Assembly: GCA_938015445.1 (NCBI GenBank)
Contig: CALLPE010000007.1
Span: forward strand, 1 to 64,000
Reading direction: 5' to 3'
From: an uncultured Pirellulales bacterium
Lineage (GTDB): Bacteria > Planctomycetota > Planctomycetia > Pirellulales > Thermoguttaceae
Length of the DNA: 64,000 nt
The position numbers and the translations under genes were made by a program. Positions 23,705 through 33,395 of the stretch are shown here, in pieces. A model generated the notes under the pieces. The model was not told the origin of the DNA, did not search any database, and was given only the letters and a program-made list of their open reading frames with translations. The first letter of the stretch is position 1; every line of letters starts with the position of its first letter.

Positions 23705-26326
23705 CTACGCACAAAGCATTTTTTCGATGGCCGTGCGGGCGACGGTGAAGGCGTCGCTAAGTTTGTCGGGGACTTTTCCGCCAGCCTGGGCCAGGTCGGC
23801 CCGGCCTCCACCGCTGCCTGCGACGGCCGCTGCGGCTTGGCGCACCCAGGCCACTGCGCTAAGGCCCCGATCGACCAAATCCCGGCTCAGCCCGGCAATC
23901 AACGTCACCTTCTTCTCTTCTTCATCGCGGCTGCCCAGCAGCACGGCGATCGGCGATGCCTTGCGTCGCAGCAGGTCGATCATTTCGCGCATCTGCGGTG
24001 GTTCTGCGCCGGGCAATTCGGCGATGACCACCTTGGCGTCGTGTATCTGTGCGGCGTCGCGCAGCAATCCCTCGACGGTCATCGCCCCGGCCCGGCCGCC
24101 GGCGGCAAGCTGCTTTTTCAGTTGCTTGATCTCTTTCAGCAGCGATTCGACGCGCTGGGGAACTTCTTCCGCGGGAACGCGCAGCAATGCGGCGGTTCGG
24201 GCAAGCCTGTCCTGGGCGCGGCTCAGCCATTGCAACGCCGCCCGACCCGTCAACGCAGTTATCCGCCGCACGCCGGCCGCCACGCTTTCCTCGGTGATGA
24301 TCTTCATCAGGCCTACCTGAGAGACGTTGTCCAGGTGCGTGCCGCCGCACAGCTCCTTGCTGAATTGGCCGATGGAGACCATCCGCACCACGTCGGGATA
24401 TTTTTCGCCGAAGAGCATGATGGCCCCTGCCTTGCGGGCTTCGGCCAGCGGCAAGCTATCGGCGCGGACCACAGCCCCGGCGGCAATCTGCTGGTTTACC
24501 TCGTCTTCGATCGCCCGAAGCTGCTCGTCGGTCAGTGCCGCGTCGTGGGCGAAGTCGAAGCGCAACCAGTCTTCGTCTACCTTAGAGCCCTGCTGCAAGG
24601 CGTGTTTGCCCAGGTGCTTGTGCAGCGCGTAATGCAGCAGGTGGGTGGCGGTGTGCGCCCGGCGGATGCCCTGGCGGCGCCGCGCGTCGACCCGGGCGGT
24701 CACCACAGCCCCCAGCGACAACTGGCCCTGGCGCAGATGTCCGCGGTGGAGGATCAACTGCCCGTCCACCTGGGTATCGACGACCTCGAAGCGCAAGTCC
24801 GGGGCCAGCAGTTCTCCGCTGTCGCCCACTTGTCCGCCCATCTCGCCGTAAAACGGGGTGCGGTCCAGCACCACCGTGACAGGCTGCTGGTGTTGGCCGT
24901 CTTGCAGGCGGTCGCACAGATGTTCGCCGACGATGATTCCCACCACGCGCGCGTCGGCCAGTTCGGTGGTTTCATATCCCAGGAATTGGCTGCGGTGGCC
25001 GGCTTTTTTGAGGGCTTCCACCGGGCCGGTTTTGAAGACTTCCACTTTTTGCCCTTCGCCGGAGATTAGGCCGTGCTTCTCCATCTCCTCGCGGAAGCCG
25101 CTCCAGTCGAAGGCGAAGTTGTGTTCGGCGGCCAGCGTCTCGAACAGCTCCGGCGGAAAGCCGTGCGTTTGATACATGTCGGCCGCCTCCGCCCCGGAGA
25201 CTACTCCCCGCTGCTCGGCGCGCATCTGCTGGAAGATCCGCTCGATCCGTTCCAGCCCCGCGTCGATCGTGCCCAGGAAACTCTCCTCCTCGGCGCGGAT
25301 TACCCGCGCTACCTTGGTCACCGTTTCGCCCAGTTCGGGATAGGGGTTTTTCATCAGTTCGGCCACGGTAGGCACTAGTTTGTGCAGAAACGGCTCGCGT
25401 ACGCCCATGCGGTGCCCGTCGAGCACCGCCCGGCGAAGCAAACGACGGACCACGTAGCCTTGCTTCTTGTTGCCCGGCCGCACGTCCTCGTGAATGGCAA
25501 ATGTGCAGGCGCGGATGTGATCGGCGATCCGGCGCAACCGGCGGCCATTGTCGTCGGCCGGATTGTAGCGCACGCGGCACACCTCGGCAGCAGCCTCCAC
25601 TAGCGGTCGCAGGATGTCGATGTGGAAGTTCGACTCCACACCCTGGAGCACCGAAGCCATCCGTTCCAGCCCCATACCGGTATCGATATTCTTGCTGGGC
25701 AATGGACGCAGGTTGTTAGGCGGATCGCCCACCCGGTTGAACTGCGTGAACACCAGGTTCCACACCTCCACGGTGCCCCAAGGGGTGGCCACATAGATTT
25801 CGCTGCACGGGCCGCACACGCCGTCGGGGCCTTGGCTGGGGGCGTTGGCGGGCCAAAAGTTCTCGTCTTCGCCCATCCGTTGCACACGCTCCGGCGGCAG
25901 GCCGATCTGGTCGATCCAAATCTGCGCCGCCTCGTCGTCTTCCAGATACACCGTGGCCGAGATGCGCTGCGGATCGATCCCCAGCCAGCGTTTGTCGGTC
26001 AGAAACTCCCATGCCCAGTGGATCGCCTCGCGCTTGAAGTAGTCGCCAAAGCTGAAGTTGCCCAGCATCTCGAAAAACGTGTGGTGATACGCCGTGCGGC
26101 CCACATTGTCGATGTCGCCGGTACGCAAGCACTTTTGGCACGTGGTGGCCCGGGTAAACTCCAGCTTGCACCGCCCCAGAAAATGGTCTTTGAACTGGTT
26201 CATTCCCGCAGGGGTGAACAGCACCGTGGGGTCCCAGCGGGGAACCAACACGTCGCTAGGGCGGCGGACGCAACCCTTGCCCTCGAAGAAAGTTAAATAC
26301 TTTTCTCGCAGTTCGTCGGTCTTCAT
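23705..26326 (-). CDS. alaS: Alanyl-tRNA synthetase
   Basis: The 873-residue protein charges tRNA-Ala. The class II catalytic part fills the N-terminus (RWDPTVLFTPAGMNQFKDHF, then GRTAYHHTFFEMLGNFSF). The editing domain has the zinc motif HTATH (about 558-562) and CGGTH (Cys660, His664). The C-terminal oligomerisation domain has the DHHA1-like glycine-rich segment AGGRAGAMTV and GGGRADLAQAGG. Length is typical and no frameshift is seen. ATG 26326 starts exactly at the conserved N-terminus. Confidence 0.97.
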   Translation of the reverse strand: MKTDELREKYLTFFEGKGCVRRPSDVLVPRWDPTVLFTPAGMNQFKDHFLGRCKLEFTRATTCQKCLRTGDIDNVGRTAYHHTFFEMLGNFSFGDYFKREAIHWAWEFLTDKRWLGIDPQRISATVYLEDDEAAQIWIDQIGLPPERVQRMGEDENFWPANAPSQGPDGVCGPCSEIYVATPWGTVEVWNLVFTQFNRVGDPPNNLRPLPSKNIDTGMGLERMASVLQGVESNFHIDILRPLVEAAAEVCRVRYNPADDNGRRLRRIADHIRACTFAIHEDVRPGNKKQGYVVRRLLRRAVLDGHRMGVREPFLHKLVPTVAELMKNPYPELGETVTKVARVIRAEEESFLGTIDAGLERIERIFQQMRAEQRGVVSGAEAADMYQTHGFPPELFETLAAEHNFAFDWSGFREEMEKHGLISGEGQKVEVFKTGPVEALKKAGHRSQFLGYETTELADARVVGIIVGEHLCDRLQDGQHQQPVTVVLDRTPFYGEMGGQVGDSGELLAPDLRFEVVDTQVDGQLILHRGHLRQGQLSLGAVVTARVDARRRQGIRRAHTATHLLHYALHKHLGKHALQQGSKVDEDWLRFDFAHDAALTDEQLRAIEDEVNQQIAAGAVVRADSLPLAEARKAGAIMLFGEKYPDVVRMVSIGQFSKELCGGTHLDNVSQVGLMKIITEESVAAGVRRITALTGRAALQWLSRAQDRLARTAALLRVPAEEVPQRVESLLKEIKQLKKQLAAGGRAGAMTVEGLLRDAAQIHDAKVVIAELPGAEPPQMREMIDLLRRKASPIAVLLGSRDEEEKKVTLIAGLSRDLVDRGLSAVAWVRQAAAAVAGSGGGRADLAQAGGKVPDKLSDAFTVARTAIEKMLCA

Positions 26327-26510
26327 GGCTGATCTGCCGTCGCAATCGTATATGAATCTGTCGAAGTCAAAGCACTAATGATACCGGCGCGACGATTGCC
26401 GGGAAAGATTGCCCCGGCTTCGGCGCCAGACACCCACACAGATACTCCGCGCAAGGCAGCGCAACCGACCAAGACCACGATTGACCTGGCCCATTAGAAA
26501 CTCTTGAGCC

Positions 26511-26605
26511 GGCGAAATCAGAATGCGTCGGCCAGTGGAATGCGTCGGCTACAGTCCGTTGGCCAAAAGGAAACGGCTAGAGTGCGTCGGCTAGAATGCG
26601 TCGGC
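26511..26605 (-). repeat. About 14-bp tandem repeats through the end of the DUF1559 gene
   Basis: On the minus strand GCCGACGCATTCTA and variants (GCCGACGCACTCTA, GCCAACGGACTGTA and others) recur about six times. The first copy contains the last codons and TAG of the DUF1559 gene. Several copies keep the TAG in the same relative position. Confidence 0.75.
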
Positions 26606-27679
26606 GGGGATGGGCAGTCCGTCGGCCGAAAGCATCAACCGGTCCCACAGCGAGACCACCGCCGGATTATTGACGCTCACTTCGATCGTATCGTTAATCC
26701 AGCGCACACTGCCGTCGCACATGCAGACGTGTATGCCGCCTTGGTGCTGGCTGCGCGCCCCCTGCTGGATGTTGGGATAATTATCTTTCGAGCATGGCAT
26801 TCCCATGCGCAGCAGCGCCGCTTCGCCGCCGACGTGCCGCTGCACCTCGGTGCAGGAGATGATGTCGTCGCCCCCGGAGGCAGATACCACGTTATTCGGG
26901 CCGTAAACGTCGCCGCAGTATCCGTGGGCCCACAACGAGCTAGACGAACCAGACAATGCCCAAACTCCGCGCGGATCGAACGGGGCCACGCCTGCACGGA
27001 TTTCGGCCAGCATGACGGTGTTGCTCAGCCCGTCGCGGATGTCTTTATCCCGACACGAAATGTTCCCGCCCATTACTCCGCGGATGCGTCTGTCCTTCCA
27101 GTTGTCCGGATTGGCGGCGTTCATCGGCAGGTTGCACTGTTTGGCCGTAGCTTGGTTGTCCTTGGCCATGTAACCCAGCGCGGCGTTGGCCGCGTAGTTG
27201 CCCCGCGCCCAATTGTCGCCCAAATGGGCGGTCATCGAGTTCTGCGAACCCATGAACGGCGAGCGGTTGGCCCCGTCGGAAGGGCATTGCATGATTGCCA
27301 GCGGCTGCGACCGGACGAACATGTTGTCGGCATGAGTCATCGGCTGGGCAAAGTTGATGCGGTCGCGCAGGGTCAACAGCTCCAATTCCGGCAGGATGTG
27401 CACCACCCAATTAGGACCGAGCTGGGCGTTCTTGCGGTCGTCGATGTTGGCCGTAGCAGGCCAAGTGGCCGCCGGAGGAAATGCCCCATAGGCTTGCAGA
27501 TAATTGCTGACCGCCAAACCAAGTTGTTTGAGGTTGTTCTGGCACGCGGTGCGCCGGCTGGCTTCGCGCACCTGTTGGACCGCCGGCATCAACAGTCCGA
27601 TCAATATGCCGATGATGGCGATTACCACCAGCAACTCGACCAGCGTGAACCCACCGCGCCGCGATTGTACTGTACGCAT
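26591..27679 (-). CDS. DUF1559 prepilin-like protein
   Basis: The 362-residue protein has the type IV prepilin-like methylation motif and helix GFTLVELLVVIAIIGILIG (residues 10-28). The DUF1559 core follows (AVQQVREASRRTACQNNLKQ, NYLQAYGAFPP), and the family's C-terminal H-x9-D-G motif is in HQGGIHVCMCDGSVRW. These proteins are strongly expanded in planctomycetes, and are probably secreted pseudopilin-like structural proteins. RBS GGGAAG upstream of ATG 27679. Its 3' end is tandemly duplicated. Confidence 0.93.
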   Translation of the reverse strand: MRTVQSRRGGFTLVELLVVIAIIGILIGLLMPAVQQVREASRRTACQNNLKQLGLAVSNYLQAYGAFPPAATWPATANIDDRKNAQLGPNWVVHILPELELLTLRDRINFAQPMTHADNMFVRSQPLAIMQCPSDGANRSPFMGSQNSMTAHLGDNWARGNYAANAALGYMAKDNQATAKQCNLPMNAANPDNWKDRRIRGVMGGNISCRDKDIRDGLSNTVMLAEIRAGVAPFDPRGVWALSGSSSSLWAHGYCGDVYGPNNVVSASGGDDIISCTEVQRHVGGEAALLRMGMPCSKDNYPNIQQGARSQHQGGIHVCMCDGSVRWINDTIEVSVNNPAVVSLWDRLMLSADGLPIPADAF

Positions 27680-28266
27680 AGCTTCCCGCCGCTAAATGAC
27701 TTGTGACCGGCTTGCCCTGCCCAACGGTTATTATGGCGCGATCGGCCTTTTTCGACAAGCCGTTTGCATTGTCGACTGCGTATGCGTGTGTTGTAGGCGT
27801 GGTGGCCGAGTACTCGGGCAGCCCAAAGCTGGCCGCCCCAGATGCGCCCGCCATCCCATCGCGCCGGCTTTCTTGTCCACAGAAGCACTTTACCGTGCTG
27901 GTGAACTTTAGTATACTACCACGCGGGTGCAGGGGATTGCCAGAAGGCGCTGCGGGCGGCTCTAATGGTTTGTGTAAAATAAGTCCTTCGCGTAACGAAG
28001 GTGCCCGCTGTACGAAGGCACGAAATTGCCCCAATGTCGAGGCAAACCGGCGGCGGAGCTTGTCCGCCTTCACGCTGGTACGTATGCGGATTTGCCGAAG
28101 TTGCTGAAGTGTTGCAAGATGGTTTGTCGCCCAGCGGGCGCTAAGCGTCTTGGCAGCACCTAATGGTGGACGGCGCAGCGACATGGGAATCTGCCCCTTC
28201 GGTTATCTCGACGCACTTGGTCATTTCAAACATCTTCGGTCATCTTGTTAACTATAGGGCACGGCT
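27680..28266. other. Divergent intergenic region, DUF1559 gene and recA
   Basis: Nearly 590 bases without a convincing gene. It must hold promoters for both neighbours; one plausible plus-strand promoter is annotated at 27889-27917. The palindrome TAGTATACTA (27909-27918) overlaps that promoter's -10 element. No classical SOS box of the E. coli or Bacillus type was recognised. Confidence 0.5.
27889..27917 (+). promoter_or_regulatory. Possible sigma-70 promoter for recA
   Basis: TTTACC (27889-27894), a 17-base spacer and TATACT (27912-27917). It would give a leader of about 340 bases before recA. Only sequence resemblance supports it. Confidence 0.3.
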
Positions 28267-29364
28267 ATGGCCAAAAAATCACCCGCACGAGACGGTTCGG
28301 AACCCGCGGCCAGCGCGAAGGAAGCTACCTCGTCGCTGTTGGAATCGCATCCGGCGCTGAAAAGCGCGGTAGCCCAGATCGAAAAACAATTCGGCGAAGG
28401 AGCCATTATGCCCTTGGGCGCCGAGCATACCGGACAGATCGCCGGTATTCCCACCGGCAGTCTCTCGCTGGACATCGCCTTGGGCGGGCAGGGCATTCCC
28501 TGCGGTCGGATCGTGGAAATCTTCGGCCCTGAGTCGAGCGGAAAGACCACCCTGGCGCTGCACGTTATCGCTCAGGCTCAGCGACGCAATGGAATCGCCG
28601 CTTTCATCGACGCCGAACATGCTTTGGACCCCACTTGGGCACGCAAGGTGGGCGTGCAACTGGAGACGCTGCTTGTCAGCCAACCAAGTTGCGGCGAAGA
28701 GGCGATGCACATCGCCGAGATGCTCATCCGCTCCAACGCGGTGGACGTGATCGTCATCGACTCGGTGGCGGCCTTGGTGCCGCGCAAGGAGCTAGAAGGC
28801 GAGATCGGCGATTCGCACGTGGGTTTGCAGGCCCGGTTGATGAGCCAGTCGCTGCGAAAGCTGACCGGAGTGATCAGCAAGGCCAAGACCAGCGTGATCT
28901 TCATCAACCAGGTGCGGGAGAAGATCGGCGTGATGTTCGGCAATCCGGAAGTCACCCCCGGCGGCCGCGCGCTGAAGTTCTACAGCTCCTGCCGGATCGA
29001 AGTGCGGCGAATCGGGCAGATCAAAGAGGGTGAGGAAGTGGTGGGGCAGCGTGTGCGGGCCAAAGTGGTCAAGAATAAGGTGGCTCCCCCCTTTCGCGTC
29101 GCCGAGTTCGACATGATGCACGCCGACGGCATCAGCTACGAAGGCGACGTGCTGGACCTGGCCGTGGCCCATAAGCTGGTCACCCGCACCGGCACTTGGT
29201 TCCGGTACGGCGACTTGCAGATCGGCCAGGGCCGGGAGCGGGCGCGGCAATACCTTAAAGAAAACCCCGCTCTGGCCGAAGAACTGAGGGAGAAAATCCT
29301 GGCCGCCGCCGCTCAGGGTGCGCTGACGTTACCCCACGGCTCCGCGGCAGGCGAGGCCGACTAA
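28267..29364 (+). CDS. recA: Recombinase RecA
   Basis: The 365-residue protein is a complete RecA: Walker A GPESSGKT (87-94), [18 protein letters not shown] (Walker B) and [11 protein letters not shown]. Loop L2 contains [20 protein letters not shown], with the usual KFY and DNA-binding C-terminal part. It forms filaments on single-stranded DNA for homologous recombination and the SOS response. The N-terminus is about 25 residues longer than in E. coli. Start at ATG 28267. Confidence 0.98.
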   Translation: MAKKSPARDGSEPAASAKEATSSLLESHPALKSAVAQIEKQFGEGAIMPLGAEHTGQIAGIPTGSLSLDIALGGQGIPCGRIVEIFGPESSGKTTLALHVIAQAQRRNGIAAFIDAEHALDPTWARKVGVQLETLLVSQPSCGEEAMHIAEMLIRSNAVDVIVIDSVAALVPRKELEGEIGDSHVGLQARLMSQSLRKLTGVISKAKTSVIFINQVREKIGVMFGNPEVTPGGRALKFYSSCRIEVRRIGQIKEGEEVVGQRVRAKVVKNKVAPPFRVAEFDMMHADGISYEGDVLDLAVAHKLVTRTGTWFRYGDLQIGQGRERARQYLKENPALAEELREKILAAAAQGALTLPHGSAAGEAD

Positions 29365-29464
29365 CCGTCACGCAGCGCTACGAACACAGCCGTCGGCGCA
29401 CACACCGCACGGGACGGGGAGAGGTGTGGTTGGCCTTCGGACTCGTTCTGCGAAGGTTAGGGCT

Positions 29465-30970
29465 ATGCTTGCTTGTGCGCAGATGCAATGCCGGCTGGTG
29501 CTAATAGTGGCCATGGTGATCGGTCTGGGAGCTGCTTTGCCCGATGGCGCACGGCAGGGGGCCACTGCTTCCGAAGCCGACCCCACAGGGCTTGCCGCCG
29601 TGGCAGCCATCGAACAAGCGATGGTCGCTGCAATCGCGCGGGCCGAAAAGTCCCTGGCTGCTATTGCGCGAGTGCGCAGGGACGACGGCCGCCGTGTGGT
29701 CGAGTCGCGGCCCGATCCGTTCGGACGACGCACTTGGCCGCTTGCCCAGCCCCAGCCGACCGATCCCGACTTTATCCCTAACGAGTATGCTAGCGGAGTG
29801 GTGGTGGACGCGGGCGGGCTGATACTGACGGCGGCTCACGTGCTCTGGCCGGACAGCGATTATTACGTAACCACTCACGACCGCAAGGTTTATAAGGCTG
29901 CGGTCAAAGCGGCCGATCCCCGCAGCGACTTGGCTGTGCTGGCGATCGAAGCCCGCGGGCTGTCGCCTATCACACTGGGCGACGGGGCCGCGCTGCGCAA
30001 AGGACAGATCGTCATCGCGCTGGGCAATCCGTATGCGATGGCGCGGGACGGTCAGCCCAGCGCAGCCTGGGGGATTGTCGCTAACCTGCACCGCAAAGCG
30101 CCGCCCTGCCCCGACCCGGCCGATCCCACCGGCAAACCCACCTTGCACCACTTCGGCACGTTGATCCAGACCGATGCCCGGCTGAACGTCGGCACAAGCG
30201 GCGGGGCGCTGGTGAACCTGCGCGGGGAGATGGTCGGGCTGATCGTCGCCCCACCGGCCGCGCCTGGATACGAAGGTGCCGCCGGTTACGCCATTCCGGT
30301 AGACGATGTCTTCCGCCGGGCATTGGAAAAGCTCAAGCAGGGACGCGAAGTGGAGTACGGCTTCCTGGGAGTCCAGCCGCTGAACCTCAGCGCACAAGAG
30401 CGATTGGAAGGCACTTTCGGGGTGCGGGTAGAGCGGATCGTCAGCGGCACGCCGGCAGCCCGGGCAGGTTTGCGGCCCGACGACGTCATCACCGCTGTCA
30501 ACGGCAAGCCGATCTACGAGGCCGACGGGTTGGTACTGGAAGTCGGCCGGCTGCCGGTGCAGTCCACCGCCACGCTCACGGTGTTGCGCAGCGGCCGGCA
30601 GCGGCAGTTGACTGCCACACTGGGCAAATATCCGGTTCGGGGAGTGAAAATCGTCACCGCGCCGCCGCCTGCATGGCGCGGATTGCGTGTCGATTACCCT
30701 ACCGTGCTGCTGGACGGAGAGCTTCGCCCACATAGCGGCGCAAGCGGGCTGGAAGAAGGCGCGGCAGTGATCGAGGTCATCCCTGGCAGCCCGGCGTGGC
30801 ACGCAGGCCTCCGCCCCGGCATGGTGATTACCCACGTGGGACGCACAGCCATCGACGGCCCCACCCAGTTCCACGCTGCTGTGGCCTCGGTGCGCGGTCC
30901 GGTACAACTTCGCTTGTCGGGCACGCCGCCTGCGAGCGTGACCGTCGGCGAAGAGCAGTCGAAGCCGTAG
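29465..30970 (+). CDS. HtrA/DegP-like serine protease with two PDZ domains
   Basis: The 501-residue protein has an N-terminal hydrophobic signal (about 8-25), a helical region, then a trypsin-like domain with His125 (LTAAHVL), Asp155 (RSDLAVL) and Ser245 (VGTSGGAL; most HtrA proteins have GNSGG). Two PDZ domains follow (about 300-390, with YGFLGVQP, and about 420-495, with AAVIEVIPGSPAWHAGLRPGMVI). It would degrade or refold envelope proteins in the periplasm. Three starts are in frame (GTG 29426, ATG 29465, ATG 29483); 29465 has the best upstream AGG-rich sequence. Follows recA on the same strand with a gap of about 100 bases. Confidence 0.85.
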   Translation: MLACAQMQCRLVLIVAMVIGLGAALPDGARQGATASEADPTGLAAVAAIEQAMVAAIARAEKSLAAIARVRRDDGRRVVESRPDPFGRRTWPLAQPQPTDPDFIPNEYASGVVVDAGGLILTAAHVLWPDSDYYVTTHDRKVYKAAVKAADPRSDLAVLAIEARGLSPITLGDGAALRKGQIVIALGNPYAMARDGQPSAAWGIVANLHRKAPPCPDPADPTGKPTLHHFGTLIQTDARLNVGTSGGALVNLRGEMVGLIVAPPAAPGYEGAAGYAIPVDDVFRRALEKLKQGREVEYGFLGVQPLNLSAQERLEGTFGVRVERIVSGTPAARAGLRPDDVITAVNGKPIYEADGLVLEVGRLPVQSTATLTVLRSGRQRQLTATLGKYPVRGVKIVTAPPPAWRGLRVDYPTVLLDGELRPHSGASGLEEGAAVIEVIPGSPAWHAGLRPGMVITHVGRTAIDGPTQFHAAVASVRGPVQLRLSGTPPASVTVGEEQSKP

Positions 30971-31381
30971 CGTTCGTAGCGATAGCAACGACTGGGGCGA
31001 CTGGGGCAAATTATCGGCCCGGAATTGCCGATCACACGTCAAGACGCCACCAGGCCAACACGCCTGGCTCACCAGTTTGGGTGGCACTAGAGGATTGTCC
31101 TTTAGTGCCGCTGGGTAGCATTACCGGCCGGTCCGGCACTGTTATCCTGATTTGCCTTACAGCTTACCAGTGACCACTGAGCTACACGGCTGAGTAAGCC
31201 AGCCGTGCTGCCCGGCCGGCAGACTGAGAGGCTTTAGCAAACCGAAACCTGGAAAGTTCTTACTAGCCTCCTACAGAGGATAGGGCACCGGAAAAGGTGG
31301 TTTTGTTCGAGGCTGTAAGCCCCATCGGCCGATTGGCGTCTTTGTGTGTTGGGGGTGGTTGTCAGGCTCCGAGTAACTGCG
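30971..31381. other. Intergenic region, HtrA-like gene to recombinase
   Basis: About 410 bases without a gene. A 7-bp stem (ACGGCTG with CAGCCGT near 31185-31207) lacks a T tract. On the minus strand, 31150-31190 contains a TAGCTCAGTGGT stretch like a tRNA D arm, but the rest of a tRNA is missing. Confidence 0.45.
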
Positions 31382-32320
31382 ATGGGACTATCTCGGCCCA
31401 AGCCGACCCTGCCCAAGCCGCTCGTCGGTCAGCGCCTGACGCAGACGTGGATCGACTCTTTTGCAGCGTATGCGGCCGGGGAATGCCATCTGGCTGAAAA
31501 CACCGTGGCTGCATACCGCCGCGACCTGCGCCGGCTGGCCGAGTGGCTGGGCGAGCGGCCGATTACCGGGCTGACGATCCGCGATTTGGCCGACTACGCC
31601 GCTTGGCTGCACCAGCAGAAGTTGGCACCGGCCAGTATCGCCCGGCATCTGGTGTCGCTGCGCCTGTTCTTCCGCTACCTGCAACTGGAAGGGGTGCTGA
31701 AGGACAATCTGGCCGAACTGCTGGGCAGCCAGAAGCTCTGGGAGCGCGTGCCCAAAGTCCTCAGTCCACAACAGGTCACCGCACTATTGGAAGCCCCCAT
31801 ACCGGCCGATCCGTTCTGGCGGCGCGACCGGGCTCTGCTGGAACTGTTGTACGCCACCGGCTGCCGCGCCGGCGAGATGGCCACTTTGCAAATGCAAGAC
31901 CTGCACTTGCAGGAAGGATACTGTCTTTGCCGAGGCAAAGGCGACAAACAGCGCATAGTACCGCTGGGCGGCCGGGCCGTGGCCGCGCTGCTGGATTACT
32001 TGCACCACGAACGGCCGCTGCTGGCAGGCAAAGACCCGACGGTGCAGTGGGTGTTGCTTTCCGGCCGGGGCCGGCGGTTGCGTCGGGAGCGCATCTGGGA
32101 ACTGGTGAAGCGCTACGCCCGGCGCGTGGGCATTCCGCCAGAGGTCAGTCCCCACACTTTGCGACACAGCTTCGCCACCCACATGCTCGCTGGCGGGGCG
32201 GACCTCCGACAGGTGCAAGAGATGCTCGGACACGCCAGCATCGCCACCACGCAAATCTACACCCACGTGGACCCGTCGCGGCTAAAAGCGGTTCACCGAA
32301 AGTTCCACCCCCGGGCGTAA
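31382..32320 (+). CDS. XerC/XerD-type tyrosine recombinase
   Basis: The 312-residue protein has the SAM-like core-binding N-domain (about 20-105) and the tyrosine recombinase catalytic domain. Residues in order are Arg162 (TGCRAGE), Lys186 (CRGKGDKQR), His258 and Arg261 (SPHTLRHSFATH), His284 (LGHASI) and Tyr293 (IYTHV). This is the XerCD pattern that resolves chromosome dimers at dif. Whether it is XerC or XerD cannot be settled here. It is 10 kb from the phage module and has host-like context (recA side), so it is probably not the phage integrase. Confidence 0.9.
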   Translation: MGLSRPKPTLPKPLVGQRLTQTWIDSFAAYAAGECHLAENTVAAYRRDLRRLAEWLGERPITGLTIRDLADYAAWLHQQKLAPASIARHLVSLRLFFRYLQLEGVLKDNLAELLGSQKLWERVPKVLSPQQVTALLEAPIPADPFWRRDRALLELLYATGCRAGEMATLQMQDLHLQEGYCLCRGKGDKQRIVPLGGRAVAALLDYLHHERPLLAGKDPTVQWVLLSGRGRRLRRERIWELVKRYARRVGIPPEVSPHTLRHSFATHMLAGGADLRQVQEMLGHASIATTQIYTHVDPSRLKAVHRKFHPRA

Positions 32321-32390
32321 GTGGACTCGGCGCTGCCAGGGGCCCTTGTGGCGCGGATACCGCCCAGGGAATTGCGTTTACGGATGGGAT

Positions 32391-32879
32391 TTATTCCTTG
32401 GGCCGGCGGGTGAACTTGATCTTTTCGATCACCTTGACGATGCGGTCCTGCTTGTCCACGTAGCCCGATACGGCCGTCATCGCCTCCACCACGTAACTGT
32501 AGCGCAGGTGATAGTCGCAATCGAAGTCGATTTCGGTCTTGGCGGCCTCAGGCTTCGGCCCGCGCTCGTCGCACACCAGCGCCAGCACCTCGTTGCGCAA
32601 TTGTTCCAGGCTGCGGAGTTGCTTTTCGGCCATCTGGATGCCCCGCAGGTTGCCGTTGCGGTCGGCTGTCAGCCGGACTTTGATGGGCGGCAATTGGGTG
32701 GGGTCGGGCTGTCCTTCGGCCGGGGCAGCCTTGGGCATGCGGATGTGGAAATCGCCCTCGGGCGCCAGCAGCTTCAGCGAGAGCATAAAGAAGATCAGCA
32801 ACTGGAACACGACGTCGATCATCGGCGTCATGTTCAGCTCGATCCGCTGCGTAGTTTCATCCCGACCGGCGCGTTTCAT
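32391..32879 (-). CDS. ExbD/TolR-type biopolymer transport protein, second copy
   Basis: The 162-residue protein has a short cytoplasmic N-terminus, then NMTPMIDVVFQLLIFFML with the conserved Asp of the proton path (residue about 22). A periplasmic ExbD domain follows. It pairs with the ExbB-like protein to form a proton-driven motor energising outer-membrane or envelope processes. It is last in a run of five same-strand genes and begins three bases after the stop of the first ExbD gene, with RBS GAGGGGG overlapping that stop. Confidence 0.9.
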   Translation of the reverse strand: MKRAGRDETTQRIELNMTPMIDVVFQLLIFFMLSLKLLAPEGDFHIRMPKAAPAEGQPDPTQLPPIKVRLTADRNGNLRGIQMAEKQLRSLEQLRNEVLALVCDERGPKPEAAKTEIDFDCDYHLRYSYVVEAMTAVSGYVDKQDRIVKVIEKIKFTRRPKE

Positions 32880-32882
32880 CTG

Positions 32883-33347
32883 CTAAGCCCCCTCTGGCTT
32901 GAGAACCTTCCTCTCTTGCTTGGCACGCAGCACGAAATGCTGGAAGTCCAGCTCCTGACAGATGGCAATGGCGTCTTGCACCTGGCCGATCTGCGCCCGA
33001 CCGTCGGCGCGGATGATGATCGTAGCCTTCGAGGCACTCTTGCCCGGCATGCTCTCCAGCAGTTGCTTCTCGCGCAGCAGTTCGCGCTTCAAATTGGCCA
33101 GAGGCATCTGCTGGCCGCCGAAGATCACGTTGCCTTTGGCGGTGATTTGCAGGGTGATAGGGGTTTCCACCGGCTGGTCGGGCGGCTTGGCGATTTCGCT
33201 GGAGGGCAGGCGGATCAATTCCGTCTGTTCTTCCTGGCTGAAGTTCATTGTCAGCATGAAGAAAATAACCAACTGGAACGTGACGTCGATCATGGGCGTC
33301 ATGTCCGGATTGGTCCGTACACCGCTTCTTCTTGCGCCCCAACGCAT
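32883..33347 (-). CDS. ExbD/TolR-type biopolymer transport protein, first copy
   Basis: The 154-residue protein has the NPDMTPMIDVTFQLVIFFML transmembrane segment with its conserved Asp (about residue 21) and a periplasmic ExbD domain ending in QDAIAICQELDFQHF. It lies 48 bases after the ExbB-like gene. Two different ExbD genes after one ExbB gene are common in planctomycetes and suggest a mixed motor. RBS GGAGA. Confidence 0.9.
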   Translation of the reverse strand: MRWGARRSGVRTNPDMTPMIDVTFQLVIFFMLTMNFSQEEQTELIRLPSSEIAKPPDQPVETPITLQITAKGNVIFGGQQMPLANLKRELLREKQLLESMPGKSASKATIIIRADGRAQIGQVQDAIAICQELDFQHFVLRAKQERKVLKPEGA

Positions 33348-33395
33348 CGCTGATCGTCTCCGGAATTACTCGAGCCGATACGCCGCCAAGTCGGC

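Noticed and set aside
26504-27706. 400-codon plus-strand frame opposite the DUF1559 gene
   Set aside because: DUF1559 motifs on the minus strand are unambiguous.
31150-31195. tRNA-like D-arm sequence (TAGCTCAGTGGT) on the minus strand
   Set aside because: No matching D stem, no T-arm GGTTCGA-type sequence and no acceptor stem can be built around it.
31382-32320. XerC/D-type recombinase as the integrase of the phage-like module
   Set aside because: It is about 10 kb from the module beyond several host genes and matches chromosomal Xer proteins in length and motifs.
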